The notes below the pieces were generated by a model that saw nothing but the letters and a program-made list of their open reading frames with translations, was not told where the DNA came from and made no database searches. Both the position numbers and the translations under genes were made by a program. DNA of 11,844 bases from an uncultured Alphaproteobacteria bacterium (lineage in GTDB: Bacteria > Pseudomonadota > Alphaproteobacteria > RF32 > CAG-239), in assembly GCA_900540425.1 (NCBI GenBank), contig UQFU01000055.1, positions 1 through 11,844 of the forward strand, given 5' to 3'. Of the stretch, positions 1-7,051 are shown one piece after another. Position 1 is the stretch's first letter. Each line of letters opens with the position of its first letter.

Positions 1-621
1 GAGCGGCAGGTCAGCGTCGGCGGCAAGCGCTATGTGCTGCCCGAGCTGTTTATGGTTATGGCGACGCAGAACCCGATTGAGCATGAAGGGACCTATAATC
101 TGCCGGAAGCACAGCTTGACCGCTTTTTGATGTATATCAGAATTGATCAGCCGGAAGCTGAGGCGGAGAGAAAAATTTTGCGTCTGGTACGCAACGAAAA
201 CCGCGAAGCCTGCGGCGCCGATATCGAATGTTGGGCCGATAAGGGGCAGAATGAGCCAAAACTCAGCATTAAAGACGTGCAGGCAGCCCGGCAGGAAGTT
301 TATAACGTTCATTTGAGCGAATCGATAGAAGAATATTTGGTGCAGCTGATTATGGCGACGCGGCATCCCGAAAAATATGCTCCGGAACTCAAAGGGCAGA
401 TTTTGTACGGCGCCAGCCCGCGCGCGACTATTGCGCTTGATCGCTGCGCCCGAATCAACGCCTGGCTGGACGGGCGCGATTTTGTAACGCCGGAGGACAT
501 TCAGGCTGTGGTTTATGATGTTTTGCGGCACAGGATTATCCTGAGCTTTGAAGCTCAGGCGGAAGGTTTGACGACAGATGAGGTGATTGGGGGGATTGTG
601 CGTGCCGTTCCTCTGCCGTAA
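1..621 (+). CDS. MoxR-family AAA+ ATPase, C-terminal part (5' truncated by window edge)
   Basis: The reading frame is open from base 1, so the gene starts upstream of the window; only about 206 C-terminal codons are present. Visible AAA+ landmarks are the sensor-1 segment MATQNPIEHEGTY and the following LPEAQLDRF, which are highly typical of MoxR ATPases. The Walker A and B parts must lie upstream. The second half (GASPRATIALDRCARINAWL, then DFVTPEDIQAVVYDVLRHRI) is the helical lid domain of the family. MoxR proteins are thought to act as chaperone-like ATPases that help mature or insert metal cofactors, usually together with DUF58 and VWA-domain partners. The next gene is a DUF58 protein, which fits. 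The TAA stop at 619-621 overlaps the outer end of the palindrome at 620-744. The family call is secure; the substrate is unknown. Confidence 0.93.
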   Translation, partial: ERQVSVGGKRYVLPELFMVMATQNPIEHEGTYNLPEAQLDRFLMYIRIDQPEAEAERKILRLVRNENREACGADIECWADKGQNEPKLSIKDVQAARQEVYNVHLSESIEEYLVQLIMATRHPEKYAPELKGQILYGASPRATIALDRCARINAWLDGRDFVTPEDIQAVVYDVLRHRIILSFEAQAEGLTTDEVIGGIVRAVPLP

Positions 622-744
622 AAATTTGTATTTTGGGTTATTAGAGCAGTTTTCGCGGGGCTCGAAAAACTCACATAGGTTTGTCTATGCTCAAGTTTTT
701 CTCGCCCTAAAAACTACTCTACTAACCTCAAACTCCAAATTTTT
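620..744. repeat. Long imperfect inverted repeat (palindromic element) between moxR-like and DUF58 genes
   Basis: The left arm 620-678 and right arm 685-744 are complementary over almost their whole length, with a 6-nt loop (GTTTGT, 679-684). The outermost 9 bp (AAAAATTTG / CAAATTTTT) are perfect, and an inner block ending CATAG / CTATG closes the loop. Mismatches and one or two single-base bulges are spread along the arms. No T-tract sits directly after a GC-rich stem, so it is not a classic terminator. It could be a dispersed palindromic repeat or MITE-like element, or an RNA structure that tunes expression of the downstream gene. Whether copies exist elsewhere cannot be seen here. Confidence 0.8.
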
Positions 745-774
745 ACAAAAGGTTGGACAGTGGGTTATTAAACA

Positions 775-1734
775 ATGAAAAAAGTTAAGCAGATTGCAGC
801 CAAATTATTTCACAAGCCGGAGATTAAGGTTTCCGGCGGGGGGCTTTATGCGACTCCGGAAGAATTGATGGAACAGCGCCAGTTTGTCCGCTATTTGCGA
901 AATGTTCATAAAGTTCCGGCAACTTCAATACAGGCCGGAGACGTTAAGTCCGTTTTCAAGGGACGGGGAATGGAATTTGAAGAAATCAGGCCCTATGCCT
1001 TTGGCGACGATGTCCGCGATATTGACTGGCGGGTTACGGCGCGCAAGCTTTCTCCCTATACCAAGCTGTTTGCCGAAGAGCGTGACCGCGAGGTATATGT
1101 GTTGTTGGATTTGTCGCCCAAGATGTTGTTTGGCACCAAAAAGGAGCTTAAAACGGTAACGGCGGCCAAGATTGCCGCTTTGCTCGGCTGGATGTCGCTG
1201 GAAAACAAAGACCGTTTCGGCTGTGTCGTTTTTGACGGCGAACACAGTTCTCTTTTCAAACCGCAAAACCATCGTGCCGGGCTTTTGGCACTTTTGAACA
1301 AGATTTCCGAGGTCAGCCGCCGGGTTATGGAAATGAAAAGCTCACCCGCCGCTTCATCGTCTTTGGACAAGCCTTTGCAACTATTGCAGAATACTCTCAA
1401 AAGCCGGGCGATTGTTTTTGTGGTCAGCGATTTTGACGATATCAGCGAAAAACAGCAGAAAAATCTGGCAATGCTGGCGCGGCGTTCGAGTCTGGCCTGT
1501 ATTAACGTTTTGGATATTTTGGAAGAAAATCCGCCGGCTGCCGGGGAATATATGGCGGAATATGCCGGACGGCATCTGGTTTTTGACAGTGCGCCGCAGG
1601 AATATCGCCGGGGATACCGGGCTTATTTTGCCGAAAAGAGGAAGGCTTTTAAGAATTTTTGCCGCAAATTTTCCTGCCGCTATTTGGAAGTGCGGACGGA
1701 TTTGCCGCTTTATCGGCAGTTGAAAGACGTATGA
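775..1734 (+). CDS. DUF58 domain protein (MoxR partner, vWA-like fold)
   Basis: This 319-aa protein carries the DUF58 hallmark: FKGRGMEFEEIRPY at residues 61-74, followed by GDDVRDIDWRVTAR at 77-90. A vWA-like core follows, with VLLDLSPKM (about 109-117) at the position of the MIDAS metal site and VSDFDD at 217-222. The usual D-x-S-x-S pattern is only partly kept: K116 replaces the second serine, so metal binding may be weakened. There is no signal peptide or membrane segment, so it is probably cytoplasmic. Family members are encoded beside MoxR ATPases and are presumed to work with them in protein-complex assembly. The spacer to the upstream gene is taken up by the palindrome. The ATG at 775 has no strong Shine-Dalgarno sequence, but the conserved region begins well downstream of it. 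The VWA (BatA/BatB-like) genes often found next in such operons do not follow. Confidence 0.9.
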   Translation: MKKVKQIAAKLFHKPEIKVSGGGLYATPEELMEQRQFVRYLRNVHKVPATSIQAGDVKSVFKGRGMEFEEIRPYAFGDDVRDIDWRVTARKLSPYTKLFAEERDREVYVLLDLSPKMLFGTKKELKTVTAAKIAALLGWMSLENKDRFGCVVFDGEHSSLFKPQNHRAGLLALLNKISEVSRRVMEMKSSPAASSSLDKPLQLLQNTLKSRAIVFVVSDFDDISEKQQKNLAMLARRSSLACINVLDILEENPPAAGEYMAEYAGRHLVFDSAPQEYRRGYRAYFAEKRKAFKNFCRKFSCRYLEVRTDLPLYRQLKDV

Positions 1735-1761
1735 TTGCGGGGCGTTGCTATAACTCTAGGC

Positions 1762-1789
1762 TTGACAAAATCATAAAATATGCTAAGTT
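1762..1789 (+). promoter_or_regulatory. Predicted sigma-70-type promoter for the TPR gene
   Basis: A perfect -35 box TTGACA (1762-1767) is followed by a 16-bp spacer and a weak -10 TAAGTT (1784-1789). The -10 is preceded by TGC, an extended -10 motif, at 1781-1783. It lies about 45 bp upstream of the TPR start codon. This suggests the TPR gene is transcribed separately from the MoxR/DUF58 pair. Confidence 0.55.
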
Positions 1790-1835
1790 CTAATGAGAAT
1801 TATTTTGTAACTATAATTTGAGAAGAGATGAGAAA

Positions 1836-2804
1836 ATGGTTAAATCGAACGAAAATGGAGCATATAAAAGAGGGCAGGAGCTGCTCGATCAGGGAATGTA
1901 CAGAGAGGCAATCGAACAATTTGACGTGGTGATTGCCGAACAGCCGCAATCGTGGAAGGCGCTGAACAGCAAGGGGTTTGCTTTTCAGAAAATGAGCCGT
2001 TATACGGAAGCGGTGGAGTGTTTTGACAAAGCTTTGGCCTTAAATCCGAAGTCTGTCGAGGTGCTTAATAACAAGGGCGTTACCCTGAGCATGCGCGGCC
2101 TGTATAAAGACGCTATTGACTGTTTTAACGAAGCGGTGATGATTGACAAGACCTCTTTGGAAGCTCTTAACGGCAAGGCGATTGCGTTGCAGCATATGTT
2201 TTCTTACAAGGAAGCGTTGGATGTGCTGGAACAAGCCATGAAAATTGACAACAAACATACTCAGACTTTGCTCAGTATTGCAGTTACGCTTCAAAAACTC
2301 AAGCAATATGACCGCGCAATTTCTTTCTTTAAGAAAGTATTGTCCGGCGATAAGTCCAACATTAAGGCCTGGAACGGCGTTGGCGTCACTTATCAGCTGA
2401 TGGGCGACAATAATTCGGCGATTAAGTGTTTTACCAAGATTTTGAATATTGACAGTCATGAGATTCAGGCGTGGATCAGTATTGGCTTTGTGTATCAGAA
2501 GATGATGAAGTTCAACGATGCGCTCAAGTGCTATAAGAAAGCGCAGATGTTGATTAACAATCGTTATCATCACAAATTGTATGACGGGTTGGCAAGTTGT
2601 TTGACCAAGTTGTCGGAGTTTGATCAGGCGATTGAAATCTACAAGCAGATATTCCAGCGCGAAGAGGGCAAAAAGAAGTGGGATGCGCAGCGTTCCATTA
2701 AGTTTGTCAATAAGCTCAAGCGCAAAAAGGCAATCGGCGAACTGCCGGATATTATTCCGGCGGACAGCGCCACAGCATCAACACCAGATGCGCCTGCGGA
2801 ATAA
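1836..2804 (+). CDS. Tetratricopeptide repeat (TPR) protein, 8 repeats
   Basis: The 322-aa product is almost entirely TPR units of 34 residues, about eight in tandem from residue 9 to about 280. Each has the typical small/aromatic pattern, for example ALNSKGFAFQKMSRYTEAVE and VLNNKGVTLSMRGLYKDAID. A short basic stretch and an Ala/Pro/Thr-rich tail follow. There is no signal peptide or membrane segment, so it is probably a cytoplasmic protein-protein interaction scaffold; the partner is unknown. I chose the ATG at 1836, with a purine-rich ribosome site (AGAAGAGATGAG) just upstream. The alternative TTG at 1818 would add six residues. It has its own promoter (1762) and a strong terminator (2825), so it appears monocistronic. 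Confidence 0.88.
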   Translation: MVKSNENGAYKRGQELLDQGMYREAIEQFDVVIAEQPQSWKALNSKGFAFQKMSRYTEAVECFDKALALNPKSVEVLNNKGVTLSMRGLYKDAIDCFNEAVMIDKTSLEALNGKAIALQHMFSYKEALDVLEQAMKIDNKHTQTLLSIAVTLQKLKQYDRAISFFKKVLSGDKSNIKAWNGVGVTYQLMGDNNSAIKCFTKILNIDSHEIQAWISIGFVYQKMMKFNDALKCYKKAQMLINNRYHHKLYDGLASCLTKLSEFDQAIEIYKQIFQREEGKKKWDAQRSIKFVNKLKRKKAIGELPDIIPADSATASTPDAPAE

Positions 2805-2824
2805 TCGACAGGACGAAATTAAGG

Positions 2825-2850
2825 GCGGTTCCGGGAGGGGCCGCTTTTTT
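2825..2850 (+). terminator. Rho-independent terminator after the TPR gene
   Basis: An 8-bp stem (GCGGTTCC with GGGGCCGC, two G-T wobbles) and a GGGA tetraloop (2833-2836) are followed by six T residues at 2845-2850. It lies 20 bp after the TPR stop codon. Confidence 0.88.
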
Positions 2851-2926
2851 GTGTCCGGTTTTCCCTTGAAATCCGGCAGTTGATAATTATGTCTTGAGGT
2901 GAGGTGTTTATCAAGCAAAGGAGAGT

Positions 2927-3289
2927 ATGATGGGTACGTTTTTGAAATATGTATTCTATGTTATTGTGATTGTGGTTGTTTATTTGATCGGCCGAGGCAT
3001 ATATGAAGGCAGCATTACCGAAAAAACTACTGTCGGGCAAGTTGTCAGCGATGTCGGAACCGGAAGCAAAGAGCTGGTTAAAGACGGTATTGACGCGACG
3101 AAGAAGAGTATTGACAATTTGGATACCAGAACTTCTGCCGAAAAGGCCCGTGATGCCGGACAAAGTGCGGCGGATAATGCCAAGGAAGCATCTGCCGATG
3201 CCTGGAAAGCAACCAAAAACGGTGCGCAGAGTGCGAAAGAGAGCGTTGCGGAAGGCATGGGTAATATGAATGCCCAAATGAATAATTAG
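2927..3289 (+). CDS. Small single-span membrane protein with Ala/Lys-rich helical tail (YtxH/LEA-like)
   Basis: This 120-aa protein starts at tandem ATG codons (2927 and 2930) behind a clear AAGGAG ribosome site at about 2918-2924. Residues 5-24 form a strongly hydrophobic segment (KYVFYVIVIVVVYLIG), with no signal-peptidase site after it, so it is probably an N-terminal membrane anchor. The rest is hydrophilic and rich in Ala, Lys, Asp and Ser, with no cysteine. It has loose 11-residue periodicity (EKARDAGQSAADNAKEASAD), as in LEA-like or YtxH-like stress proteins. Such composition suggests an extended amphipathic helix along the membrane or in the periplasm. I do not recognise a specific family. 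Terminators before (2825) and after (3311) mark it as a separate transcription unit. Confidence 0.8.
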   Translation: MMGTFLKYVFYVIVIVVVYLIGRGIYEGSITEKTTVGQVVSDVGTGSKELVKDGIDATKKSIDNLDTRTSAEKARDAGQSAADNAKEASADAWKATKNGAQSAKESVAEGMGNMNAQMNN

Positions 3290-3310
3290 TCGGTCTTTGG
3301 CTTGTTTAAA

Positions 3311-3340
3311 ATGCCCTGTTTAGTCGGGGCATTTTTTTTT
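3311..3340 (+). terminator. Rho-independent terminator after the small membrane protein gene
   Basis: An 8-bp stem (ATGCCCTG with CGGGGCAT, one wobble), a 6-nt loop (TTTAGT) and a run of nine T residues (3332-3340), starting 21 bp after the stop codon. Confidence 0.92.
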
Positions 3341-3389
3341 GTTCTTTAAAAATATTAGACAAATTTTCTTAGGGTGCGCTATTAAATTA

Positions 3390-3421
3390 TTGCAAAAAAC
3401 AAAAAAATATATTATTATAAT
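3390..3421 (+). promoter_or_regulatory. Possible promoter in AT-rich leader of the Cys-rich operon (weak)
   Basis: The 3341-3511 spacer is very AT-rich. It holds a perfect TATAAT at 3416-3421. The best upstream -35 candidate is TTGCAA at 3390-3395, but the 20-bp spacing is too long to be convincing. A promoter is expected here because a terminator lies immediately upstream and a two-gene operon follows. The exact boxes are uncertain. Confidence 0.3.
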
Positions 3422-3511
3422 TCTTATGTATAGAATCGTTTATGGGAGAAATGCTGGTTTTGTAGATATTTTTACTTTTGTCTAGTTTTTTTATCGGAGA
3501 AGGATTTTGTT

Positions 3512-4429
3512 ATGTGGCGTTTGGAAAAATTCCGCCGGCGTGAGCGCGGTTGGAAAAAGGTAGGCTTATGTCTGGTTGCGGCAGCCGGTTGGGCTGTGCC
3601 GTCTGATGTTTGGGCAGCGGTTTGCTTTTTACCCGATTGTGTGGATAAGAAACTGGAGTTTGTTCCGAGCGGCGTTGAAAGTTGTTTGGCTGCCGGTTAT
3701 GAGAGCAGTTCTTCGCGGATTTGTCCCGAGTATTCCAATATTGAGCATTGTCCTGAAAATTCTTCTTATATTAAATGTAATTTGCGCCAATGGTGTCTTG
3801 ATCATGCTTACGTGGAAACGGAGTGTGATGTCCCTTATTATCTTGATGAAAAATGTCCGAACGGCGAGGAGCTTTATAAGAATTGTTCGGTTGATTATGA
3901 GCGTTCCTGTCAGGATTTGAGCGAGGATTATGTCGCCGTTTGTCCCGACGGTTTCGGTCGTGATGAAACGGAGGTCTGCCCGTATTCTAATTTGTATGCA
4001 AAATGTTGCAATTTATGCGAAGGGTTTGATTATGAGGCAGATGAGATACCGGAGGGGTATGTTGCCGGGAACAGTTGTTTTGCCTGTGGTGACGTTATGA
4101 AGTACGAAAAGGAGGTTAATCCCTGTATCGGTTATCAACGTTGTCCTGACGGACATAAAAGCGGTACGGACGAGTGCCGTCACGGTGATGAAATATGGTA
4201 TGAAGAATGCTGCGCTTATGAGTGTGATTTGCCTTTTTGTCCGGAGGGGACAGAGTGCCGTTTTGAGGCCTGTTCGGAAAAATATTGCGGATTGGGGTGT
4301 TTGGCCGATTACGAAAACTATTGCACGGTTCCGATTACGGACTGCAATTTGTTGGGTTATACGCGGGAAGATTGCGCCGGCGACAGGTTGATTTGTCCGT
4401 ATGATGAGCAAAAGTATTATTGTATTTAG
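3512..4429 (+). CDS. Secreted cysteine-rich protein, unknown function
   Basis: The 305-aa product begins with a long basic n-region (RRRERGWKK), a hydrophobic core (VGLCLVAAAGWAVP) and a likely signal-peptidase I site after VWA (residue 35). The ATG is preceded by a good GGAGAAGG ribosome site. The mature part of about 270 residues contains 34 cysteines, spaced as degenerate repeats of the kind C..GY...CP....YxKC. Disulfide-bonded modules outside the cytoplasm are therefore likely. The last module (residues 271-304: C, DC, LGY, CPYD, C) is the same type as the N-terminal module of the next protein (residues 30-62). It ends abruptly with that module, so it may be a paralog or partner of the next gene product that lacks the lectin-like domains. 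The stop codon is 13 bp before the next start, so the two genes form an operon. No catalytic motif is visible. Confidence 0.85.
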   Translation: MWRLEKFRRRERGWKKVGLCLVAAAGWAVPSDVWAAVCFLPDCVDKKLEFVPSGVESCLAAGYESSSSRICPEYSNIEHCPENSSYIKCNLRQWCLDHAYVETECDVPYYLDEKCPNGEELYKNCSVDYERSCQDLSEDYVAVCPDGFGRDETEVCPYSNLYAKCCNLCEGFDYEADEIPEGYVAGNSCFACGDVMKYEKEVNPCIGYQRCPDGHKSGTDECRHGDEIWYEECCAYECDLPFCPEGTECRFEACSEKYCGLGCLADYENYCTVPITDCNLLGYTREDCAGDRLICPYDEQKYYCI

Positions 4430-4442
4430 AGGAGGGTGCGTT

Positions 4443-7025
4443 ATGAAAAAAATCGGCATAAGAAAAATATTGATGTTCGGCACGGCGGGATGCTATCTAA
4501 TTGGAGCGGCCGGTGCCAAAGCTCAGACTTGTACTCCAGCGCCGGACTGCGAAAGTCTGGGGTATGACCAAAGTGTTTGTCCGGGTGGTTTTTTGCGCTG
4601 CCCGTTTGATGCTGACAAGCTGTTTTGCACTCCGGAATGCAATTTGACAATTACGGCAGAACAATGTGCGGCGGAGTGCAAAAATCCGGGAAAACTTTCT
4701 TGTATCCGGGAGGGTGTGACCTATTATTCGGAATGTGGAGATAGTTTGTGTCGGGGAACCGAACAATGCGAGCAGGGACAAAAGGACGCTGATGATAATT
4801 GGAGCGCAGGCGTTTGTACTGCCGGCGGTTTGGGCGGAATCTTATACAGCGATATGACGGTCAGCAGAGAAATTGTTTCCGGCAAAACGGCTATTGGCGT
4901 CATTGCCACCGGAGATGCCGACAGCCGCCACCGTTTGGTTGTGGCGTTAAAAGATTCCGGCGATTTGAAATGGAGTACGGCAGTTTCCGATTTGTCGTTG
5001 ACGAATTATGCTTTGAAGGAAGATGCGTTGAAAGATCGGAGCGGCAAAGAGAGCACATCGGTTTTGGTCGCCGCTTCGGGGGACAACAGTCAGCATGCCG
5101 GCGGGTATTGTTATAATTATACGACTGCCGGTACCAAAAAAGGGCAGTGGTATTTGCCGGGAGCCGGTGAGTTGCATGAGGCTTTTTATACCAACGGCAG
5201 CCGATTGGCGGAAACGCTTTCCAGAATTTCGGGTGCTGCCGCTCCCGTTACGGACGGTTTATATTGGACGGCCACCGAAAGAGACGAGACTACGGCCTGG
5301 GGAGTTAAGTTTGGCGAAGATGTCGTTCATTACGGCAGTAAAACGGCGCCGGATACGGTTAAGAAGGCCCGCTGTTTCTTTGAGGTGACGTATAATGACG
5401 ACGGAACGGTCGCGCCGGTTTGCGAAACCGGGTATCATTGGGAGAATTCGGCTTGTACGCCTGATTGCGGCAATGGCGAGTACTGGGACGGTTCTGCTTG
5501 TAAGTGTCAAACTCAGTATACGCAGGATTGCACGGCTGACGGGAATGTCAGCGGCGGCGAAGGGATTGAGTGCGGCGGCAAGTATGCGTCTTGCAGCTGT
5601 GTGGCGGGCGCAAGCTGGAACGGTAGTGACTGTGTTTGCAACAGCAGTTATAAATACAGCTGTGACGGAGCGGGAGAACTGCCGGATACCAGTAACGGCT
5701 GCGGCGGAAAATATAAGGCCTGCGGTTGTGAGGCCGGCTATTACTGGTCGAATGGTGTGTGCAAGGTCAATTGTTCGACATTGTGCGACACCGGTAATAT
5801 TTATTACAGCGACGGAACGTGCAGTTCGTGTTATAATTCTGCCAAGACAGCAATCGGCGTGATTGCGCTGAATCAGGGGAGTGCGCGACTGGTAATAAGC
5901 CTAAACGAATCGGAGCTGCTTTGGGCGCCGATGAACGAGGATGTTTCCGGCATGGGAGAAGCTTCTTCGGGTAAGTCGGAAACTTCTACTTGGGTCGGTT
6001 ATTATGGTGCGGAGTTGTCGGATTATGCGCCGGGGTATTGTTATAACTATACGACGACAGGCACGTCTAAGGGACAATGGTTTTTGCCGTCGTTGGAAGA
6101 GTATGAAAAGATTATGAGCCGGGTGACCGCAGTTAACCGCGGGCTGGTTGAAACCGGCAGCCAGGCCTTATCCGGAGATTATTATACCTCAACACAGTTG
6201 GATAAGGATAATGCCGCTGTCAGTTCTGGCGGAAAGTCTGACAAACAAGAAAAGCAAAAAACACGGTGTTTGATGTATATGGAAGTTAATGACACAAATG
6301 ATAAGGGAACGCTGTGTAATGCCGCTTATAAGTATTCTTGTTCGGGAGCCGGATATCTTTGCGGATTGGGAGAAACTTGTGGCTGGCTATTTAAGAACTG
6401 TCAGTGTACGGAGGGGTATTATAATCAGGACAACCGTTGTTATTCTTGTGATGCCAGTTGCGATGAAATCGGCAGTATTTATTACAGCGACGGAACCTGC
6501 AGCCTTTGTTGGCTGACTTCCAAAACGCCGGTAGGGGTTGTGGCTTATAAGTCTGGTGACAAGCGTTTTATGATTAGTTTGGAAAATAAAAGTATGAAAT
6601 GGAGCGCCGATCAGGTCGATATTGCCGCTTTGCGCAATTTTTCTTCGGCGGAAGCTGCTAAGTTAGATATGGAGGGTAAGGAAAACACCCGGATTATTGT
6701 AGAGCATTATGGCGCAGATACAGATGTAAGCACTAATGCGGCGGTTTATTGTTATAATTATGCTCCAGAAGCTCTCTCGGAAACGAAAGGACAATGGTAT
6801 CTTCCGGCGGCCGGAGAGGCTTATTTGAGCTATTATGCCAATAATACCATGATTAATAAGGGGTTGAAAACGCTTGGATTGACAAATTTAGGTGATCGGC
6901 ATTGGTCTTCGTCCGAGTACACGTACGACGACGCGTGGTACGTGAACGCCTATAGCGGCGGTGTGCTCAACCTCAGCAGTAAGTCCAACGACGATGGTTA
7001 CGTCAGGTGTGTCCTCGCTTTTTAA
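4443..7025 (+). CDS. Secreted Cys-rich protein with three C-type-lectin-like (DUF1566/Lcl/FISUMP-type) domains; candidate DGR variable protein
   Basis: I start this 860-aa protein at the ATG at 4443, directly after AGGAGG (4430-4435) and opening a signal peptide that ends AKA|Q at residue 27. An upstream in-frame ATG (4401) lies inside the previous gene and is rejected. Order: Cys module 30-62; more Cys-rich sequence to about 125; lectin-like domain 1 at about 132-313; two Cys-rich modules at about 354-434; domain 2 at about 452-612; one Cys-rich module at about 625-660; domain 3 at about 678-860. Each lectin-like domain has a YSD start, a (T/P)xGV strand, a YCYNY element and GQW(Y/F)LP (234-239, 544-549, 783-788), and ends near an RC motif. 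The last 40 codons look like a DGR variable region. It is probably exported as an adhesin or receptor; the ligand is unknown. It is co-transcribed with the preceding Cys-rich gene. Confidence 0.85.
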   Translation: MKKIGIRKILMFGTAGCYLIGAAGAKAQTCTPAPDCESLGYDQSVCPGGFLRCPFDADKLFCTPECNLTITAEQCAAECKNPGKLSCIREGVTYYSECGDSLCRGTEQCEQGQKDADDNWSAGVCTAGGLGGILYSDMTVSREIVSGKTAIGVIATGDADSRHRLVVALKDSGDLKWSTAVSDLSLTNYALKEDALKDRSGKESTSVLVAASGDNSQHAGGYCYNYTTAGTKKGQWYLPGAGELHEAFYTNGSRLAETLSRISGAAAPVTDGLYWTATERDETTAWGVKFGEDVVHYGSKTAPDTVKKARCFFEVTYNDDGTVAPVCETGYHWENSACTPDCGNGEYWDGSACKCQTQYTQDCTADGNVSGGEGIECGGKYASCSCVAGASWNGSDCVCNSSYKYSCDGAGELPDTSNGCGGKYKACGCEAGYYWSNGVCKVNCSTLCDTGNIYYSDGTCSSCYNSAKTAIGVIALNQGSARLVISLNESELLWAPMNEDVSGMGEASSGKSETSTWVGYYGAELSDYAPGYCYNYTTTGTSKGQWFLPSLEEYEKIMSRVTAVNRGLVETGSQALSGDYYTSTQLDKDNAAVSSGGKSDKQEKQKTRCLMYMEVNDTNDKGTLCNAAYKYSCSGAGYLCGLGETCGWLFKNCQCTEGYYNQDNRCYSCDASCDEIGSIYYSDGTCSLCWLTSKTPVGVVAYKSGDKRFMISLENKSMKWSADQVDIAALRNFSSAEAAKLDMEGKENTRIIVEHYGADTDVSTNAAVYCYNYAPEALSETKGQWYLPAAGEAYLSYYANNTMINKGLKTLGLTNLGDRHWSSSEYTYDDAWYVNAYSGGVLNLSSKSNDDGYVRCVLAF
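5798..5824 (+). repeat. Internal repeat in the lectin-like gene (second copy 6476-6502)
   Basis: The first 21 nt, which open lectin-like domain 2, are identical to 6476-6496, which open domain 3. After one G/C difference the next five bases (TGCAG) also match. They encode the shared IYYSDGTCS start. A further near-identical stretch encodes GYCYNYTT in domains 1 and 2 (about 5102 and 6033). This shows that the domains arose by duplication or recombined recently enough to keep DNA-level identity. Confidence 0.8.
6903..7022 (+). other. Candidate DGR variable region (VR) at the 3' end of the lectin-like gene
   Basis: This segment encodes residues 821-860, the C-terminal part of lectin-like domain 3. 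The first five codons (6903-6917) hold one adenine, and the final 21 nt before the stop (7002-7022) hold one adenine, as expected for invariant flanks. Between them (6918-7001), 22 of 28 codons end in C or T, 17 of them in C: TAC, GAC, AAC, CTC, AGC, TCC, GCC, GGC. Such codons arise when AAC or AAT template codons are mutated at A. The six exceptions are ACG, GCG, TGG, GTG (twice) and AAG; all but ACG and AAG are adenine-free. In residues 678-819 tyrosine is TAT at 10 of 11 sites, but here it is TAC at 4 of 5. Known DGR target proteins place the VR at the C-terminal ligand face of a C-type-lectin fold, as here. The template repeat and reverse transcriptase are not in the window. Confidence 0.7.
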
Positions 7026-7051
7026 TTAACTATTTGTCTATTTTACTATTG

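Noticed and set aside
634..770. 10-nt direct repeat TGGGTTATTA at 634-643 and 761-770 as a possible target-site duplication
   Set aside because: The first copy lies inside the palindrome arm rather than at its edge, so it does not flank an inserted unit.
587..778. 63-aa ORF across the moxR/DUF58 spacer
   Set aside because: It lies almost wholly within the palindrome and overlaps the end of the moxR-like gene; the protein resembles nothing and has no ribosome site.
2040..2573. 177-aa ORF on the - strand opposite the TPR gene
   Set aside because: Antisense shadow of the repetitive TPR codons.
4401..4442. In-frame upstream ATG giving a 14-residue longer lectin-like protein
   Set aside because: It overlaps the end of the previous gene, lacks a ribosome site and would bury the signal peptide. 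The ATG at 4443 follows a perfect AGGAGG.
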